Assembly: GCA_013178415.1 (NCBI GenBank)
Contig: JABLXA010000001.1
Location: forward strand, 97,445 to 161,444
Reading direction: 5' to 3'
Source of the DNA: Bacillota bacterium
Lineage (GTDB): Bacteria > Bacillota > SHA-98 > Ch115
Length of the DNA: 64,000 bases
Shown here: positions 1 to 9,796 of the stretch, piece by piece
Layout: each line of letters opens with the position of its first letter
Position numbering within the stretch: the stretch's first letter is position 1
Notes under the pieces: model-generated
Told to the model about the DNA's origin: nothing
What the model saw: only the letters and a program-made list of their open reading frames with translations
The model's database searches: none
Translations under genes and position numbers: made by a program

Positions 1-81
1 GTGGGAGCGTACACAGTGCCTGTAAGACTACATCCCCAGGTTGTCGCGAACCTTCGCGTCGAGATTGTGGCAGAGGCATAG
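1..81 (+). CDS. rplI: 50S ribosomal protein L9, C-terminal end (partial)
   Basis: The window opens inside a reading frame that ends at a TAG at 79-81. The 26 visible residues include TVPVRLHPQVVANLRVEIVAEA broken as TVPVRLHPQV and VANLRVEIVAEA, which resembles the C-terminal domain of L9 (typical ending: V-K-LHPEV-A-L-V-VVEE). L9 binds 23S rRNA near the base of the L1 stalk. The order rplI, lonC, dnaB, purA is common in Clostridia and supports the call. The start and the N-terminal domain lie outside the window. Confidence 0.85.
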   Translation: MGAYTVPVRLHPQVVANLRVEIVAEA

Positions 82-135
82 GGTGACGCAAAAACCGGGG
101 CGCAGGCGGTGTCATCGCGGTGGGGGGAGAGACTC

Positions 136-2208
136 ATGGTAATCAGCGCTTTTATCAGAAAATTGGCGGCTACAGCGAGCCCTGGACTTGTCAGAAAATT
201 ATCATCAGATGAACAGGTGAAAAGGCAGGCGGCTGCTCTATTCGGATTATTATCTAGTATCTATGGGGCAGATAAGCTTATACTCAGGGCGAGCAAGCTG
301 GACGCTTTAAGCCTCATGCGTTCCCATGCTTTAGAGGAACGGGTGCTGGCTTTGCAGAGGCTCATCAATGAGGATCCCACCATTGAGACGGTGCCGCGTC
401 CTGAGGATATCCCGGCTGTGCTGGAAGAATTGGAGGATCAGATTGCGGACCTTGTTGCCCGTAAGGCGGTAGAAGACAGGATCGAGAAACAGATAGCTGA
501 GAAAATGCAGAAACGGCATGAGGAATATGTGCGTGAAATAAAGATGCAGCTCATCAAAGAGCAGACCGGACCTGATAACGCGCAGACTTTGAAAAAATAT
601 GCCCAGCTTGAGAAGTTGGAGCAGAGGCGGCTTACGCGCTCGGTGCTCGAGATCTTAAGGCCGTCGTCTCTTAAAGAAGTCATAGGACAGGAGCGGGCCA
701 TAAAAGCGCTATTGACCAAGATTGCGACTCCTTTCCCACAGCACGTGATACTCTATGGGCCTCCGGGAGTAGGGAAGACTACCGCGGCCAGGCTTGTGCT
801 GGAGGAAGCGAAGAAGAGCAAGTTTACTCCATTTGATAAAAAGGCAAAGTTCGTCGAGGTAGATGGGACGACCTTGCGATGGGATCCTAGAGAGGTCACA
901 AATCCTCTCCTCGGATCGGTACATGATCCCATCTATCAGGGGGCCAGGAAGGATTTTGCAGAAAGTGGTGTGCCTGAGCCCAAGCTCGGCCTCGTCACCG
1001 AGGCCCACGGAGGAGTCCTATTCATCGATGAGATAGGTGAGCTCGAACCGCTTTTGCTCAATAAATTACTCAAGGTTCTTGAAGATAAGAGGGTTATATT
1101 TGATTCATCCTATTATGATCCCGATGATCCGCATGTGCCCAAATACATCAAGAAGCTATTTGAAGAAGGTGCCCCTGCCGATTTTGTATTGATCGGCGCG
1201 ACGACCCGCGATCCCGAGGAGATAAGCCCTGCTCTACGTTCCCGCGCGGCCGAGGTATTCTTCGAGCCTCTCACGTCCGCGACGATACAGCAGATTGTTA
1301 GGAATGCGGCTAGAAAGTTGAAAGTGAACCTGGAAGAGGGGCTTTTGGAGCTTATAAGTGACTATGCCACGGATGGGAGGAAGGCCGTCAATATCTTGGC
1401 TGACGCTTACGGGGTAGCTCTTCACAGGGCTCGGAAGGGAAAAGGCGCGGACAATTCTGATAGCCCCCTACTCATTACATGTCAGGATGTCCGTGAGGTG
1501 ATACAGACATCCCGTCTCATTCCAAGCGTCCTTACGAAGGCCAGCGACACAAGTGAGGTCGGCAGGGTGTTAGGCCTTGGAGTGCGTGAATATCTTGGAT
1601 CTATCATAGAAATAGAGGCTATCGCTTTCGATGCAAAGGATAACGGGAAAGGAAGCATCAGATTCAATGAAACCGCAGGAAGCATGGCCAGGGATTCTGT
1701 ATTCAACGCCGCCTCCGTTTTCAGGCGTCTCACCGGCCAAGATCTCTCTGACTGGGATGTGCACGTGAATGTAGTGGGCGGCGGTCTGATTGATGGCCCA
1801 TCGGCAGGCGCCGCCGTGCTTACTGCTATCTATAGCGCGGTCAAGCGAATTCCGGTCAGACAGAATGTAGCCATTACAGGGGAACTCTCGATACAGGGCA
1901 AGATAAAGCCAGTCGGAGGGATTTTCGAAAAGATCTATGCGGCACGCCAGGCTGGCATGAGGACCGTGATAATTCCTGCCGAAAATGCAAAGGATGTGCC
2001 GCCGGAGCTAACGGGAATCAAGGTGATCCTTGCCCGGGACATCAATGATATCCTAGATGAGATGCTTGTTCCTCTGGAGGTGGAAAATGAAACTATAAAG
2101 CGGTTACTTGAAGGTGAGCCCAGGCGCCGGTTGAAGGGTGAAGCCGGTATAAGACGGGCTGGAAAAGAGGATATTATTCAGGAAAGAAATAGCGCAAGTG
2201 GTGCTTAA
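136..2208 (+). CDS. lonC: LonC-type ATP-dependent Lon-family protease
   Basis: This is an AAA+ protease with a C-terminal Lon Ser-Lys catalytic domain. The Walker A GPPGVGKTT has its Lys near residue 214 and a Walker B-like GGVLFIDEIGEL follows. The protease domain carries the serine in DGPSAGAA (about Ser556) and, 43 residues later, the lysine in GGIFEK (about Lys599), the spacing seen in Lon. The N-terminal 170 residues are helical and lack the Lon substrate-binding domain, as in the LonB/LonC branch typical of spore formers. I chose ATG 136 because GGGGGAGAG precedes it; an in-frame GTG at 109 would add nine residues. The neighbours rplI and dnaB fit lonC. The substrate is unknown. Confidence 0.88.
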   Translation: MVISAFIRKLAATASPGLVRKLSSDEQVKRQAAALFGLLSSIYGADKLILRASKLDALSLMRSHALEERVLALQRLINEDPTIETVPRPEDIPAVLEELEDQIADLVARKAVEDRIEKQIAEKMQKRHEEYVREIKMQLIKEQTGPDNAQTLKKYAQLEKLEQRRLTRSVLEILRPSSLKEVIGQERAIKALLTKIATPFPQHVILYGPPGVGKTTAARLVLEEAKKSKFTPFDKKAKFVEVDGTTLRWDPREVTNPLLGSVHDPIYQGARKDFAESGVPEPKLGLVTEAHGGVLFIDEIGELEPLLLNKLLKVLEDKRVIFDSSYYDPDDPHVPKYIKKLFEEGAPADFVLIGATTRDPEEISPALRSRAAEVFFEPLTSATIQQIVRNAARKLKVNLEEGLLELISDYATDGRKAVNILADAYGVALHRARKGKGADNSDSPLLITCQDVREVIQTSRLIPSVLTKASDTSEVGRVLGLGVREYLGSIIEIEAIAFDAKDNGKGSIRFNETAGSMARDSVFNAASVFRRLTGQDLSDWDVHVNVVGGGLIDGPSAGAAVLTAIYSAVKRIPVRQNVAITGELSIQGKIKPVGGIFEKIYAARQAGMRTVIIPAENAKDVPPELTGIKVILARDINDILDEMLVPLEVENETIKRLLEGEPRRRLKGEAGIRRAGKEDIIQERNSASGA

Positions 2209-2242
2209 GTGGTGCTTGATGCAAGAATTATCTGTGAGGTGA

Positions 2243-3598
2243 ATGGCCTTGGCGTCCACGAGCGCTGTATTTGATCGGATGCCTCCGCAGAACATAGAGG
2301 CAGAGCAGTCAACATTGGGTTCTATGCTGCTTGATAAGGACGCGATCGCCACAGCATTTGAAATACTATTGCCTGAGGACTTCTACAAGGAGGCCCACAG
2401 GTTGATATATGAGGCGATCCTGTCTCTCTATGACAAAGGTCAGCCTGTAGACGTGGTCACTGTCACCGAGCAGCTTCGCAGACAAAATGCCCTCGAGAAG
2501 GTCGGGGGCGCCTCGTACATAACAACTCTTGTAAATTTCGTTCCTACAGCGGCTAACGTCGGATATTACGCACGGATTGTAAAAGATAAATCGATTTTGC
2601 GCTCCCTGGTGACTGCAGGAACTGAAATCGCTGCCATTGGTTATGAGGCCCAGGAAGATGTTGAATCGGCGCTAGACATGGCTGAGCAGCTGATCTTCAG
2701 AATAGCTCAGAAGAGGGGCAGCGAAGGCGTCGTCGACATCAAGTCCGTGCTCATAGAGAGTTTCGAGCGGATTGAATATCTCTATGCACATAAGGGCGGG
2801 GTCACCGGAGTGCCATCGGGCTTTATGGACCTGGATCAGCTGACCTCGGGTTTTCAGCCATCTGATGTGATAATAGTCGCTGCACGCCCAAGCATGGGCA
2901 AGACTACATTTGCTTTGAACATTGCAGAGCATGTGGCTGTTCGCGAGAAAATACCCGTCCTTGTCTTCAGCCTCGAGATGTCACGTGAACAGGTAGCCCA
3001 GAAGATGCTCTGTTCTGCCGCCGGGGTTGACAATCAGAGGCTCCGGACTGGATTCTTGAAAGATTCTGATTGGTCCAAGCTCTCGAATGCGCTTGGTGTC
3101 CTGAGTGAAGCGCCAATATTCATAGATGATACTCCTGGCATATCTGTCATGGAACTCCGTGCAAAAGCCAGGAGGACCAAGGCCCAATATGGTCTCGGCC
3201 TTGTGATCGTTGACTACCTCCAGTTGCTGCACGCCAGAAATCGGTCTGAAAGCCGGCAGCAGGAGGTTTCCGAAATATCTCGCGCCTTAAAGTCTCTGGC
3301 AAAGGAACTCAATGTTCCGGTCATTGCCCTATCCCAACTCAGTCGGGCTGCTGAGCAAAATCCCAAGGCCGTCCCGCGGCTTGCTAACCTGCGTGAGTCA
3401 GGCAGCCTTGAGCAGGATAGCGACGTTGTGATCTTCCTTTATCGGGAGGACTACTATGAGCAAGAAACAGAGAACAAGGACATAACCGAAGTCATCATCG
3501 CAAAGCAGAGAAACGGTCCAACAGGTTCGATCAAGCTATTATTCCAGAAAGAATTCTCCCGCTTTGCCAATATAGAATTGAAGAGGAGCGCGGGATAA
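2243..3598 (+). CDS. dnaB: replicative DNA helicase DnaB
   Basis: DnaB is the hexameric helicase that unwinds DNA 5' to 3' at the replication fork. The N-terminal helical domain begins with RMPPQNIEAEQSTLGSMLLD, which is diagnostic of the family. A linker leads to the RecA-like motor from about residue 180, with Walker A ARPSMGKTT (Lys220), the H1a-type IPVLVFSLEM, Walker B LGLVIVDYLQL, and the C-terminal LRESGSLEQDSDVVIFLYRE. At 451 residues it has the usual length and no intein. ATG 2243 follows TGAGGTGA by a few bases. It sits 34 bases after lonC, probably in the same transcript. Confidence 0.97.
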   Translation: MALASTSAVFDRMPPQNIEAEQSTLGSMLLDKDAIATAFEILLPEDFYKEAHRLIYEAILSLYDKGQPVDVVTVTEQLRRQNALEKVGGASYITTLVNFVPTAANVGYYARIVKDKSILRSLVTAGTEIAAIGYEAQEDVESALDMAEQLIFRIAQKRGSEGVVDIKSVLIESFERIEYLYAHKGGVTGVPSGFMDLDQLTSGFQPSDVIIVAARPSMGKTTFALNIAEHVAVREKIPVLVFSLEMSREQVAQKMLCSAAGVDNQRLRTGFLKDSDWSKLSNALGVLSEAPIFIDDTPGISVMELRAKARRTKAQYGLGLVIVDYLQLLHARNRSESRQQEVSEISRALKSLAKELNVPVIALSQLSRAAEQNPKAVPRLANLRESGSLEQDSDVVIFLYREDYYEQETENKDITEVIIAKQRNGPTGSIKLLFQKEFSRFANIELKRSAG

Positions 3599-3610
3599 AT
3601 CTGTTCTCCC

Positions 3611-3631
3611 GCCCGGGGGAGATTCCCGGGC
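3611..3631. repeat. GC-rich hairpin between dnaB and purA
   Basis: GCCCGGG (3611-3617) and CCCGGGC (3625-3631) form a perfect 7-bp stem with a 7-base loop, 13 bases after the dnaB stop. There is no T-run, so it is not a convincing intrinsic terminator; it could stabilise a 3' end or cause pausing. A further CCCGGGGG follows at about 3660. Confidence 0.35.
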
Positions 3632-3744
3632 CGAGGTCTCCCTATATTGTGGTCCATTCCCGGGGGTGGATAAATCAATCCCGAAAGGAGCGAAAGCCTG
3701 GTCACGGGGGGCCGGCCTGCAGAATTAAGGGATGTTAGTTTTGA

Positions 3745-5055
<1,311 letters not shown>

Positions 5056-5074
5056 ACTGAGGCGGGCATCATGA

Positions 5075-5263
5075 CGCAATGGCCATCTAGCAGGCAGTGT
5101 TCATCTAGCCATTCAGGTTGATGCGCTTGAGCAATTCAACCGTTTCATTAGAGGGTTCGGTCTGAAGCTCGCGCCTGAGACGGGCCCTTTTGACCTTTCC
5201 GCGCGATCAAGGTTGCGTTCATTCTATCTTTTTGCTAGATTTGGAATAGAGGCATCCGCGTAA
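5075..5263 (+). other. possible decayed reading-frame remnant after purA
   Basis: The frame between a TGA at 5072-5074 and the TAA at 5261-5263 is open for 62 codons but has no ATG or GTG start. Its translation includes QVDALEQFNRFIRGF and RSRLRSFYLFARFGIEASA, which looks protein-like rather than random. It could be the tail of a gene lost next to the MNT/HEPN pair, or chance. I recognise no family. The rest of 5056-5321 holds nothing else I can support. Confidence 0.2.
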
Positions 5264-5321
5264 ATGGGTAGAATGTAAGTATCAGGGCCGTAGCGCACGA
5301 CAATGTGGGGGTAAAGTCGGG

Positions 5322-5690
5322 ATGAGGGACATCGAGGTATTACGGAGTGCCTGGCGGGAGCGCGCTCGCAAGCAGGAGCGGGAAGCTGCCGCGCGGCGAC
5401 AACAAGCATTGGCAAAGGCCGCACATGCTGCCGCCCTGCTGCGTGAGAAATATGGAGCAGAAAGGGTCTACCTATATGGGTCCCTTGTTTGGAGCTCGCA
5501 TTTTACGGCGCATTCTGATATCGACCTGCTCGTGGAAGGACTTCAGTCCCGTTTTGTCAAGGAATATTGGAAGTTGCTCGCCGAAATAGAAGAGATTACG
5601 GCACCATTCCCTCCGAGCGTGATTTTAGCGGAGGACGCAATCCCAGACCTTCTTAAAAGAGTTAGAGAGAAAGGGGTTGAACTCCCTTGA
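5322..5690 (+). CDS. MNT-type nucleotidyltransferase (MntA-like antitoxin)
   Basis: This 122-residue protein has the minimal nucleotidyltransferase signature: YLYGSLVWSS followed by HSDIDLLVEG, a GS motif and a DxD metal-binding pair about eleven residues apart. Before it, residues 8-40 form an Arg/Ala-rich helix. In MntA/HepT-type modules such a protein inactivates the HEPN partner, in studied cases by adding AMP to it. The stop overlaps the TTG start of the HEPN gene by four bases, so the two are probably translationally coupled. The pair stands alone between purA and an ABC importer operon. Whether it acts as a toxin-antitoxin here is inferred from family and arrangement. Confidence 0.8.
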   Translation: MRDIEVLRSAWRERARKQEREAAARRQQALAKAAHAAALLREKYGAERVYLYGSLVWSSHFTAHSDIDLLVEGLQSRFVKEYWKLLAEIEEITAPFPPSVILAEDAIPDLLKRVREKGVELP

Positions 5691-6202
5691 CCAAGGATGA
5701 GTTCGAAATTCTTGAAAGCAGGATCCATGATGAACTTGCGAACATCGCTCACTTGAGAGAAGAACTTGAGGCAAGGGGCTTTCTGGAGCGTGCCGGTGTT
5801 TCATCCGATCGGTCAATGCCGGGATTCGACAAGGCCGATTCTTTTATGCTGAGGGCAGTGGGGTCTGTCCTTCACGATTTCTATATGGCCGCGGAGAATA
5901 TCTTCAAGATGATCGCTCGCGATATAGACAGATCAATTCCTGCAGACCCTGAATGGCACTTTTCCCTTCTAAAACAAATGTCACTTGATCTTCCAACGCA
6001 TAGGCCACCTGTGCTCCGCAAAGATACCATGGAAAAGCTCAACGAATTCCGTTCATTTAGGCATGTTTTCCGGAATGTCTATGGCTTCGTTCTATCTGCA
6101 GACCGTCTGCGCTTGCTTCTTTGCAAGTTTCCTGCAGCGACGGAAGCTTTGGCTGAAGATCTTTCCACATTTCTCAAGGCTATGCGCCAGGCTATCAAAT
6201 AG
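5687..6202 (+). CDS. HEPN-domain protein (HepT-like toxin)
   Basis: A 171-residue, largely helical protein encoded directly after the MNT gene (TTGA overlap). The C-terminal part holds FRSFRHVFRNVYGF, resembling the active-site helix of HepT-like HEPN proteins. The Arg-to-His spacing here is R-x3-H (RSFRH), shorter than the canonical R-x4-6-H, so catalytic competence is not assured. HEPN toxins are usually RNases or tRNA-directed nucleases. The mid-section, FMLRAVGSVLHDFYMAAENIF split as FMLRAVGSVLHDFY and MAAENIF, is typical of the HepT-like four-helix bundle. TTG 5687 is chosen for coupling; no later start preserves the N-terminal helix. Confidence 0.72.
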   Translation: MTKDEFEILESRIHDELANIAHLREELEARGFLERAGVSSDRSMPGFDKADSFMLRAVGSVLHDFYMAAENIFKMIARDIDRSIPADPEWHFSLLKQMSLDLPTHRPPVLRKDTMEKLNEFRSFRHVFRNVYGFVLSADRLRLLLCKFPAATEALAEDLSTFLKAMRQAIK

Positions 6203-6455
6203 GCTCTCAGGATATCTGGTCCCTCCCTATGGAATGGCTAAGGCAGGATCCTTGCTTATTTCCCGCCTTGTTTTTTCCCTGTCCCCAGCCTTTTTATTGC
6301 TGCTACGGCCGATATGAGCCCGGGGATGATCACCTGGAAGGGCATGGCATAAGGTCTGTGGCCCCTCCAAATCAAATATCATCATATGTTGTGGGTCTCT
6401 TTGATCCGATAGCGCGAATCGTACTGGGGCCGGAGCAATGAGCGCAGAATATCTC

Positions 6456-7439
6456 CTAAAGCCATCTCCTTGGGCGACCTTTTCCAGTTCTCTCAGCCTC
6501 TCTGGCCTTTAATACTTCCTCAGAGAGCTGCTCCCATATGCAATTGAAAAGCTCAAGAAATTCTGGCTGGCTTTTGAGTTTTGTCACCTTCCTCGGCCGC
6601 GGAAGATTCACATCGATGACTGCCTTGACGGTCCCTGGTCTTGCTGTCATGACGAGTACACGATCGCCTAGGATCAATGCCTCGTCGATGCTGTGAGTGA
6701 TGAATATGGCAGTCTTTCGCGAGCCTTCCCAGATCCGCAATAATTCCTGCTGCAATAGAACGCGATTCTGCTCGTCAAGGGCCCCAAAGGGTTCGTCTAG
6801 CAGGAGGATCTCAGGGTTATTGGCAAAGGCTCTCGCCACGCTGGTCCGCTGCTTCATTCCCCCTGAAAGCTGGTGAGGATAAGCGCCGGCGAATTTCCCA
6901 AGACCTATCATTTGAATATAGTAATCAGCCACGCGGCGCCGCGTCTCCCTGGGAACCCCTCTCACCCTCAAGCCATATTCCACATTCTGCCTCACAGTGA
7001 GCCATGGGAAAACAGATTGCTCCTGGAAAACCACAGAAGTCAGAGGACCGGGACCAGCTAAGTCAAGAATGCTCTCTAAGCCTTGGTTATCATCTATCTC
7101 ACTATGAGCCTGGGGGTAAGATTGGTTGCCGGACTGAAGGCCAGCTGAATTCTCTCGCGATCGGGTTCGAGATGCTACAATGTAGACTTTCCCAGATGTC
7201 TGACGCTCAAGTCCGGCGAGGATGCGAAGCAGTGTCGTCTTGCCGCATCCGCTAGGCCCGACAATGCATATGAATTCCCCTTCCCGAACTGTAAAAGAGA
7301 CCTGCCTTAGCGCTTCCACCTCGCCAGAACGGGTCTTGAAAACCTTGGATACATCCCGCACGACTATTTTAGTGCCAGCTGGAAGGTGGATCGTCTCAGA
7401 CAAGGGGCGGACACCGGAGGTTGGATTGCTTTTTCCCAT
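6456..7439 (-). CDS. ABC transporter ATP-binding protein (SsuB/TauB-like) with insertion
   Basis: ATPase of a nitrate/sulfonate/taurine-type importer. Walker A is GPSGCGKTT (Lys67), Q-loop VVFQEQSVFPWLTV, signature LSGGMKQR, Walker B ILLLDEPFGALDE and switch His in ITHSIDEA. FPWLTV after the Q-loop is characteristic of this subfamily. At 327 residues it is longer than the usual 250-270, mainly because roughly 30 extra residues rich in Ser, Asn and Gln (about residues 85-120) lie between Walker A and the Q-loop. I chose ATG 7439, preceded by AAAGGGAG at six bases; an upstream in-frame start at 7457 would overlap the permease gene. It is the last gene of the operon SBP, permease, ATPase. Confidence 0.88.
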   Translation of the reverse strand: MGKSNPTSGVRPLSETIHLPAGTKIVVRDVSKVFKTRSGEVEALRQVSFTVREGEFICIVGPSGCGKTTLLRILAGLERQTSGKVYIVASRTRSRENSAGLQSGNQSYPQAHSEIDDNQGLESILDLAGPGPLTSVVFQEQSVFPWLTVRQNVEYGLRVRGVPRETRRRVADYYIQMIGLGKFAGAYPHQLSGGMKQRTSVARAFANNPEILLLDEPFGALDEQNRVLLQQELLRIWEGSRKTAIFITHSIDEALILGDRVLVMTARPGTVKAVIDVNLPRPRKVTKLKSQPEFLELFNCIWEQLSEEVLKAREAERTGKGRPRRWL

Positions 7440-7441
7440 AA

Positions 7442-8356
7442 TTATCTCCCTTTCCAAGGGATGATGACCCTCTCAAGTAAGTCTAGGAGGTTAGAGAAAA
7501 TATACCCAAGAAGTGATATGTTTATGAGGCCTACGAACATTCTTTCAATATCGAACATGTCGTAGGCCCGCCAGATCATATACCCAACGCCTGCCTTGGC
7601 GGCGGACAATTCTGCCGCCACAATCAACAAAAGGGCCGTGCCCATCCCGAGTTTGAGACCGGCGAAAATCATGGGCAGCGCACCAGGCAGCGCCACTGTG
7701 AGATAGAAGTCTCTCTTACTGGCCCCAAAGCTTTTTGCCACATCGAGGTAGATCTTATCTATATTGAGCACCCCGGTCATGGTATTTATCAAGACAAGGT
7801 AAAAGACGCCTACTGCAATAGTAACAACTTTGGATGTCTCGCCAAGGCCGAAGACCAGTAGTATCAGCGGCATTATAGCGAGTTTGGGTATAGGGAAAGT
7901 AGCTGCCACCATTGGACCTAGCGCTGCCCGTATAGGCGGGAAAAGACCCATGAGAAGCCCGAGAATTACGCCAGCCAGACTTCCGATCAAAAAGCCGAGC
8001 ACTATCCTCTCTGCGCTTACCAGGATGTGCATGGATAATTCGCCTGATGCCGCAATCGGGATGAATGATCTCAAGATGAGCGACGGGGCGGAGAAGAGTC
8101 TTACGTCGACCCACTTGAGCCTGGCCATGATCTCCCAGATTAATAGGATCAGGGCAGGTGAGGCGAAATAGAGCACCCTCACCATGATGCCATTCGCCCC
8201 GAAGATACGCGACATTAAGGTCGGAGCAGGCTCTTCATCAAGGATCAGGATATCCGCGTCTGAATCGATCAGCCTTTGGTCATCTAGACGTCCTGTCTTC
8301 TCTTGTTTGGGCGCTTTCAATGCTTGTTCAGCAGTATAGATTTCTCGGGCTCCCAT
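7442..8356 (-). CDS. ABC transporter permease (SsuC/TauC-like)
   Basis: Inner-membrane permease of the same importer. After a roughly 65-residue cytosolic N-terminus, about six membrane segments follow, starting with a hydrophobic stretch at VLYFASPALILLIWEIMA. The EAA coupling loop that contacts the ATPase is visible as AKSFGASKRDFYLTVALPGA. The BPD_transp_1 fold and 304-residue length fit the SsuC/TauC group, with a somewhat long N-terminus. The start ATG 8356 has GAGGGGGAT just upstream and lies 16 bases past the end of the substrate-binding gene. Two bases separate its stop from the ATPase start, so the three are one operon. The substrate cannot be named from sequence. Confidence 0.9.
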   Translation of the reverse strand: MGAREIYTAEQALKAPKQEKTGRLDDQRLIDSDADILILDEEPAPTLMSRIFGANGIMVRVLYFASPALILLIWEIMARLKWVDVRLFSAPSLILRSFIPIAASGELSMHILVSAERIVLGFLIGSLAGVILGLLMGLFPPIRAALGPMVAATFPIPKLAIMPLILLVFGLGETSKVVTIAVGVFYLVLINTMTGVLNIDKIYLDVAKSFGASKRDFYLTVALPGALPMIFAGLKLGMGTALLLIVAAELSAAKAGVGYMIWRAYDMFDIERMFVGLINISLLGYIFSNLLDLLERVIIPWKGR

Positions 8357-8372
8357 GGTTTATCCCCCTCAG

Positions 8373-9437
8373 CTACTTATACTCACCCAGCACACTTACT
8401 GCGAAATCACAATACTGGTTATCTACGACATCTTCGGCTTTGAGTTCCCCCTTCAGGAGTCCATGAGCCTTATACCAATCAAGATCCATCTGGACTCCTT
8501 TCATCCTTACATATCCATTTGGATTCAAGCCTACAGGGAACATCTTTTCATAGACTTTAGGGTCTCTTACAGTCGATGTCTCAGCAAGGATCTTGACGAT
8601 CTCATCCTTTCCCTTGTTTTTGAAAAATGCGTCGTTATAGTCACGGAGGGCTTTCAAATAGGCCACCATGAAACGCTTTGCCACTTCAGGTTTCGACGCC
8701 ATACTTGGGCCAAAGACGAGAATTGCTGTCTGAGCATGCGGGTCGTATTCTGACGGATCTTTCCAACGGTCGATTATGCCTTTTTCAGCCCCTTGCGCTA
8801 CAAATGGTTCGATGACCATCCCTGCATCGATACTTCCATTGCTCAGGGCGGCGAGGATATCCGGGAATGAGCGTATGATTTGAAGGTCTACATCTTTAGT
8901 GGTCAAACCGCCTGAATTGAGGCAGCGGTCTAAGGCAATCTCGTCCAGGGAAGCTGTGCCTACGATTGCCACTTTTCTGCCGCGAAGATCTTTGGCATCT
9001 TTGATCTTTCCGGCAAGGTCTTTCCGGATGACCAGGCGATAGTAGCCAAGGCCAGGGACATTCGTGCCCTTATCTGCCACGATCTTTATGGGGATTCCCC
9101 TTAAAATCGCGTTGAACAGCCCGGCCGCTGTTACAGTGCACCCCACATCAAGCTGACCGGACCCGAGGAGGTTGATCATATCCTGGCCTGTGTTGAATTG
9201 GATCTCTTCCAGCCGAATTCCAAGCTCTTTGTAATACCCTTTGTAACTCCCGATCAGAAGGCCACAATCTGAAGGCGCTCTTTTCATCCCTACAGTGACA
9301 ACCACTTCAGGGCGAAGTGGAGCGAGCTTGCCATCAGATGCCATAAGGTCTGAGGACCCAATAGAAAGCAGCGAAGCCAACATTACAATGCAGGACGCGA
9401 GACGCATCAACAATGCGCGTCTCTTTATCGTGAACAT
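8373..9437 (-). CDS. ABC transporter substrate-binding protein (SsuA/NMT1-like)
   Basis: Extracytoplasmic binding protein of the importer. The N-terminus MFTIKRRALLMRLASC plus a hydrophobic stretch and SSDLMAS looks like a Sec signal peptide; no lipobox cysteine sits at the expected site. The mature part shows VTVGMKRAPSDCGLLIGSYK, GLFNAILRGIPIKIVADKG and DLRGRKVAIVGTASLDE, typical of the nitrate/sulfonate/pyrimidine-precursor family. ATG 9437 is chosen because AAAGGAGG precedes it by nine bases; the frame stays open to 9590, which would bury the signal peptide under 51 residues. No TPP-riboswitch consensus was found upstream, so a thiamine role is unsupported. First gene of the operon. Confidence 0.88.
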   Translation of the reverse strand: MFTIKRRALLMRLASCIVMLASLLSIGSSDLMASDGKLAPLRPEVVVTVGMKRAPSDCGLLIGSYKGYYKELGIRLEEIQFNTGQDMINLLGSGQLDVGCTVTAAGLFNAILRGIPIKIVADKGTNVPGLGYYRLVIRKDLAGKIKDAKDLRGRKVAIVGTASLDEIALDRCLNSGGLTTKDVDLQIIRSFPDILAALSNGSIDAGMVIEPFVAQGAEKGIIDRWKDPSEYDPHAQTAILVFGPSMASKPEVAKRFMVAYLKALRDYNDAFFKNKGKDEIVKILAETSTVRDPKVYEKMFPVGLNPNGYVRMKGVQMDLDWYKAHGLLKGELKAEDVVDNQYCDFAVSVLGEYK

Positions 9438-9796
9438 TTTCCTATTCCTCCTTTGATTTGAAATGTCCACTAGTTGACGAAGGTTGAGAAAAGGATTTGA
9501 GCGTTTCAGATCATCTCCGCCACCTCCTTTCCGCTTGATAGGGCCATAAAGGCTTTTATGCTTCAAGGGAGATAGAGAGCCTGGGGCCATCTACCCGTGC
9601 AAGGATCCGGAAGTCTTTGCGCCAGCACAGCCATACCTAAAAGGGACACATTGCATTATATGAATCCTGGAATTTGGAGGTGATATAGAGGAGACAGGGC
9701 TTGTGCGTCGAAGCACAGAATAAATACATCGAATAATAAAGGAGGCGGCCCACAGAACGCGGATCATGCCAAGTTTCCGTGCGGGGCAGGAAATCA
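9438..9796. other. divergent intergenic region, ABC importer and GAF gene
   Basis: This 359-base stretch separates two divergent genes and should contain both promoters. On the minus strand a TATAAT (complement of 9655-9660) could be a -10 element for the importer, but no good -35 lies 16-18 bases away. A short inverted repeat TGTGC/GCACA lies at about 9702-9717. GGAGGTGATATAGAGGAG near 9677 looks like a Shine-Dalgarno but runs into a stop. No RNA element was recognised. Confidence 0.3.

Noticed and set aside
6308-6315. GCCGATAT, a perfect sigma-28 -10 box
   Set aside because: No TAAA lies 14-16 bases upstream and no motility gene follows; it points into the end of the opposite-strand importer operon.
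6229-6441. Open frame downstream of the HEPN gene
   Set aside because: It has no Shine-Dalgarno, is rich in Pro/Cys and aromatic residues without pattern, and shows no domain.
9438-9600. Possible TPP riboswitch before the NMT1-like binding protein
   Set aside because: The conserved CUGAGA and the ACCUGAUC core were not found on the minus strand; thiamine control is not supported.
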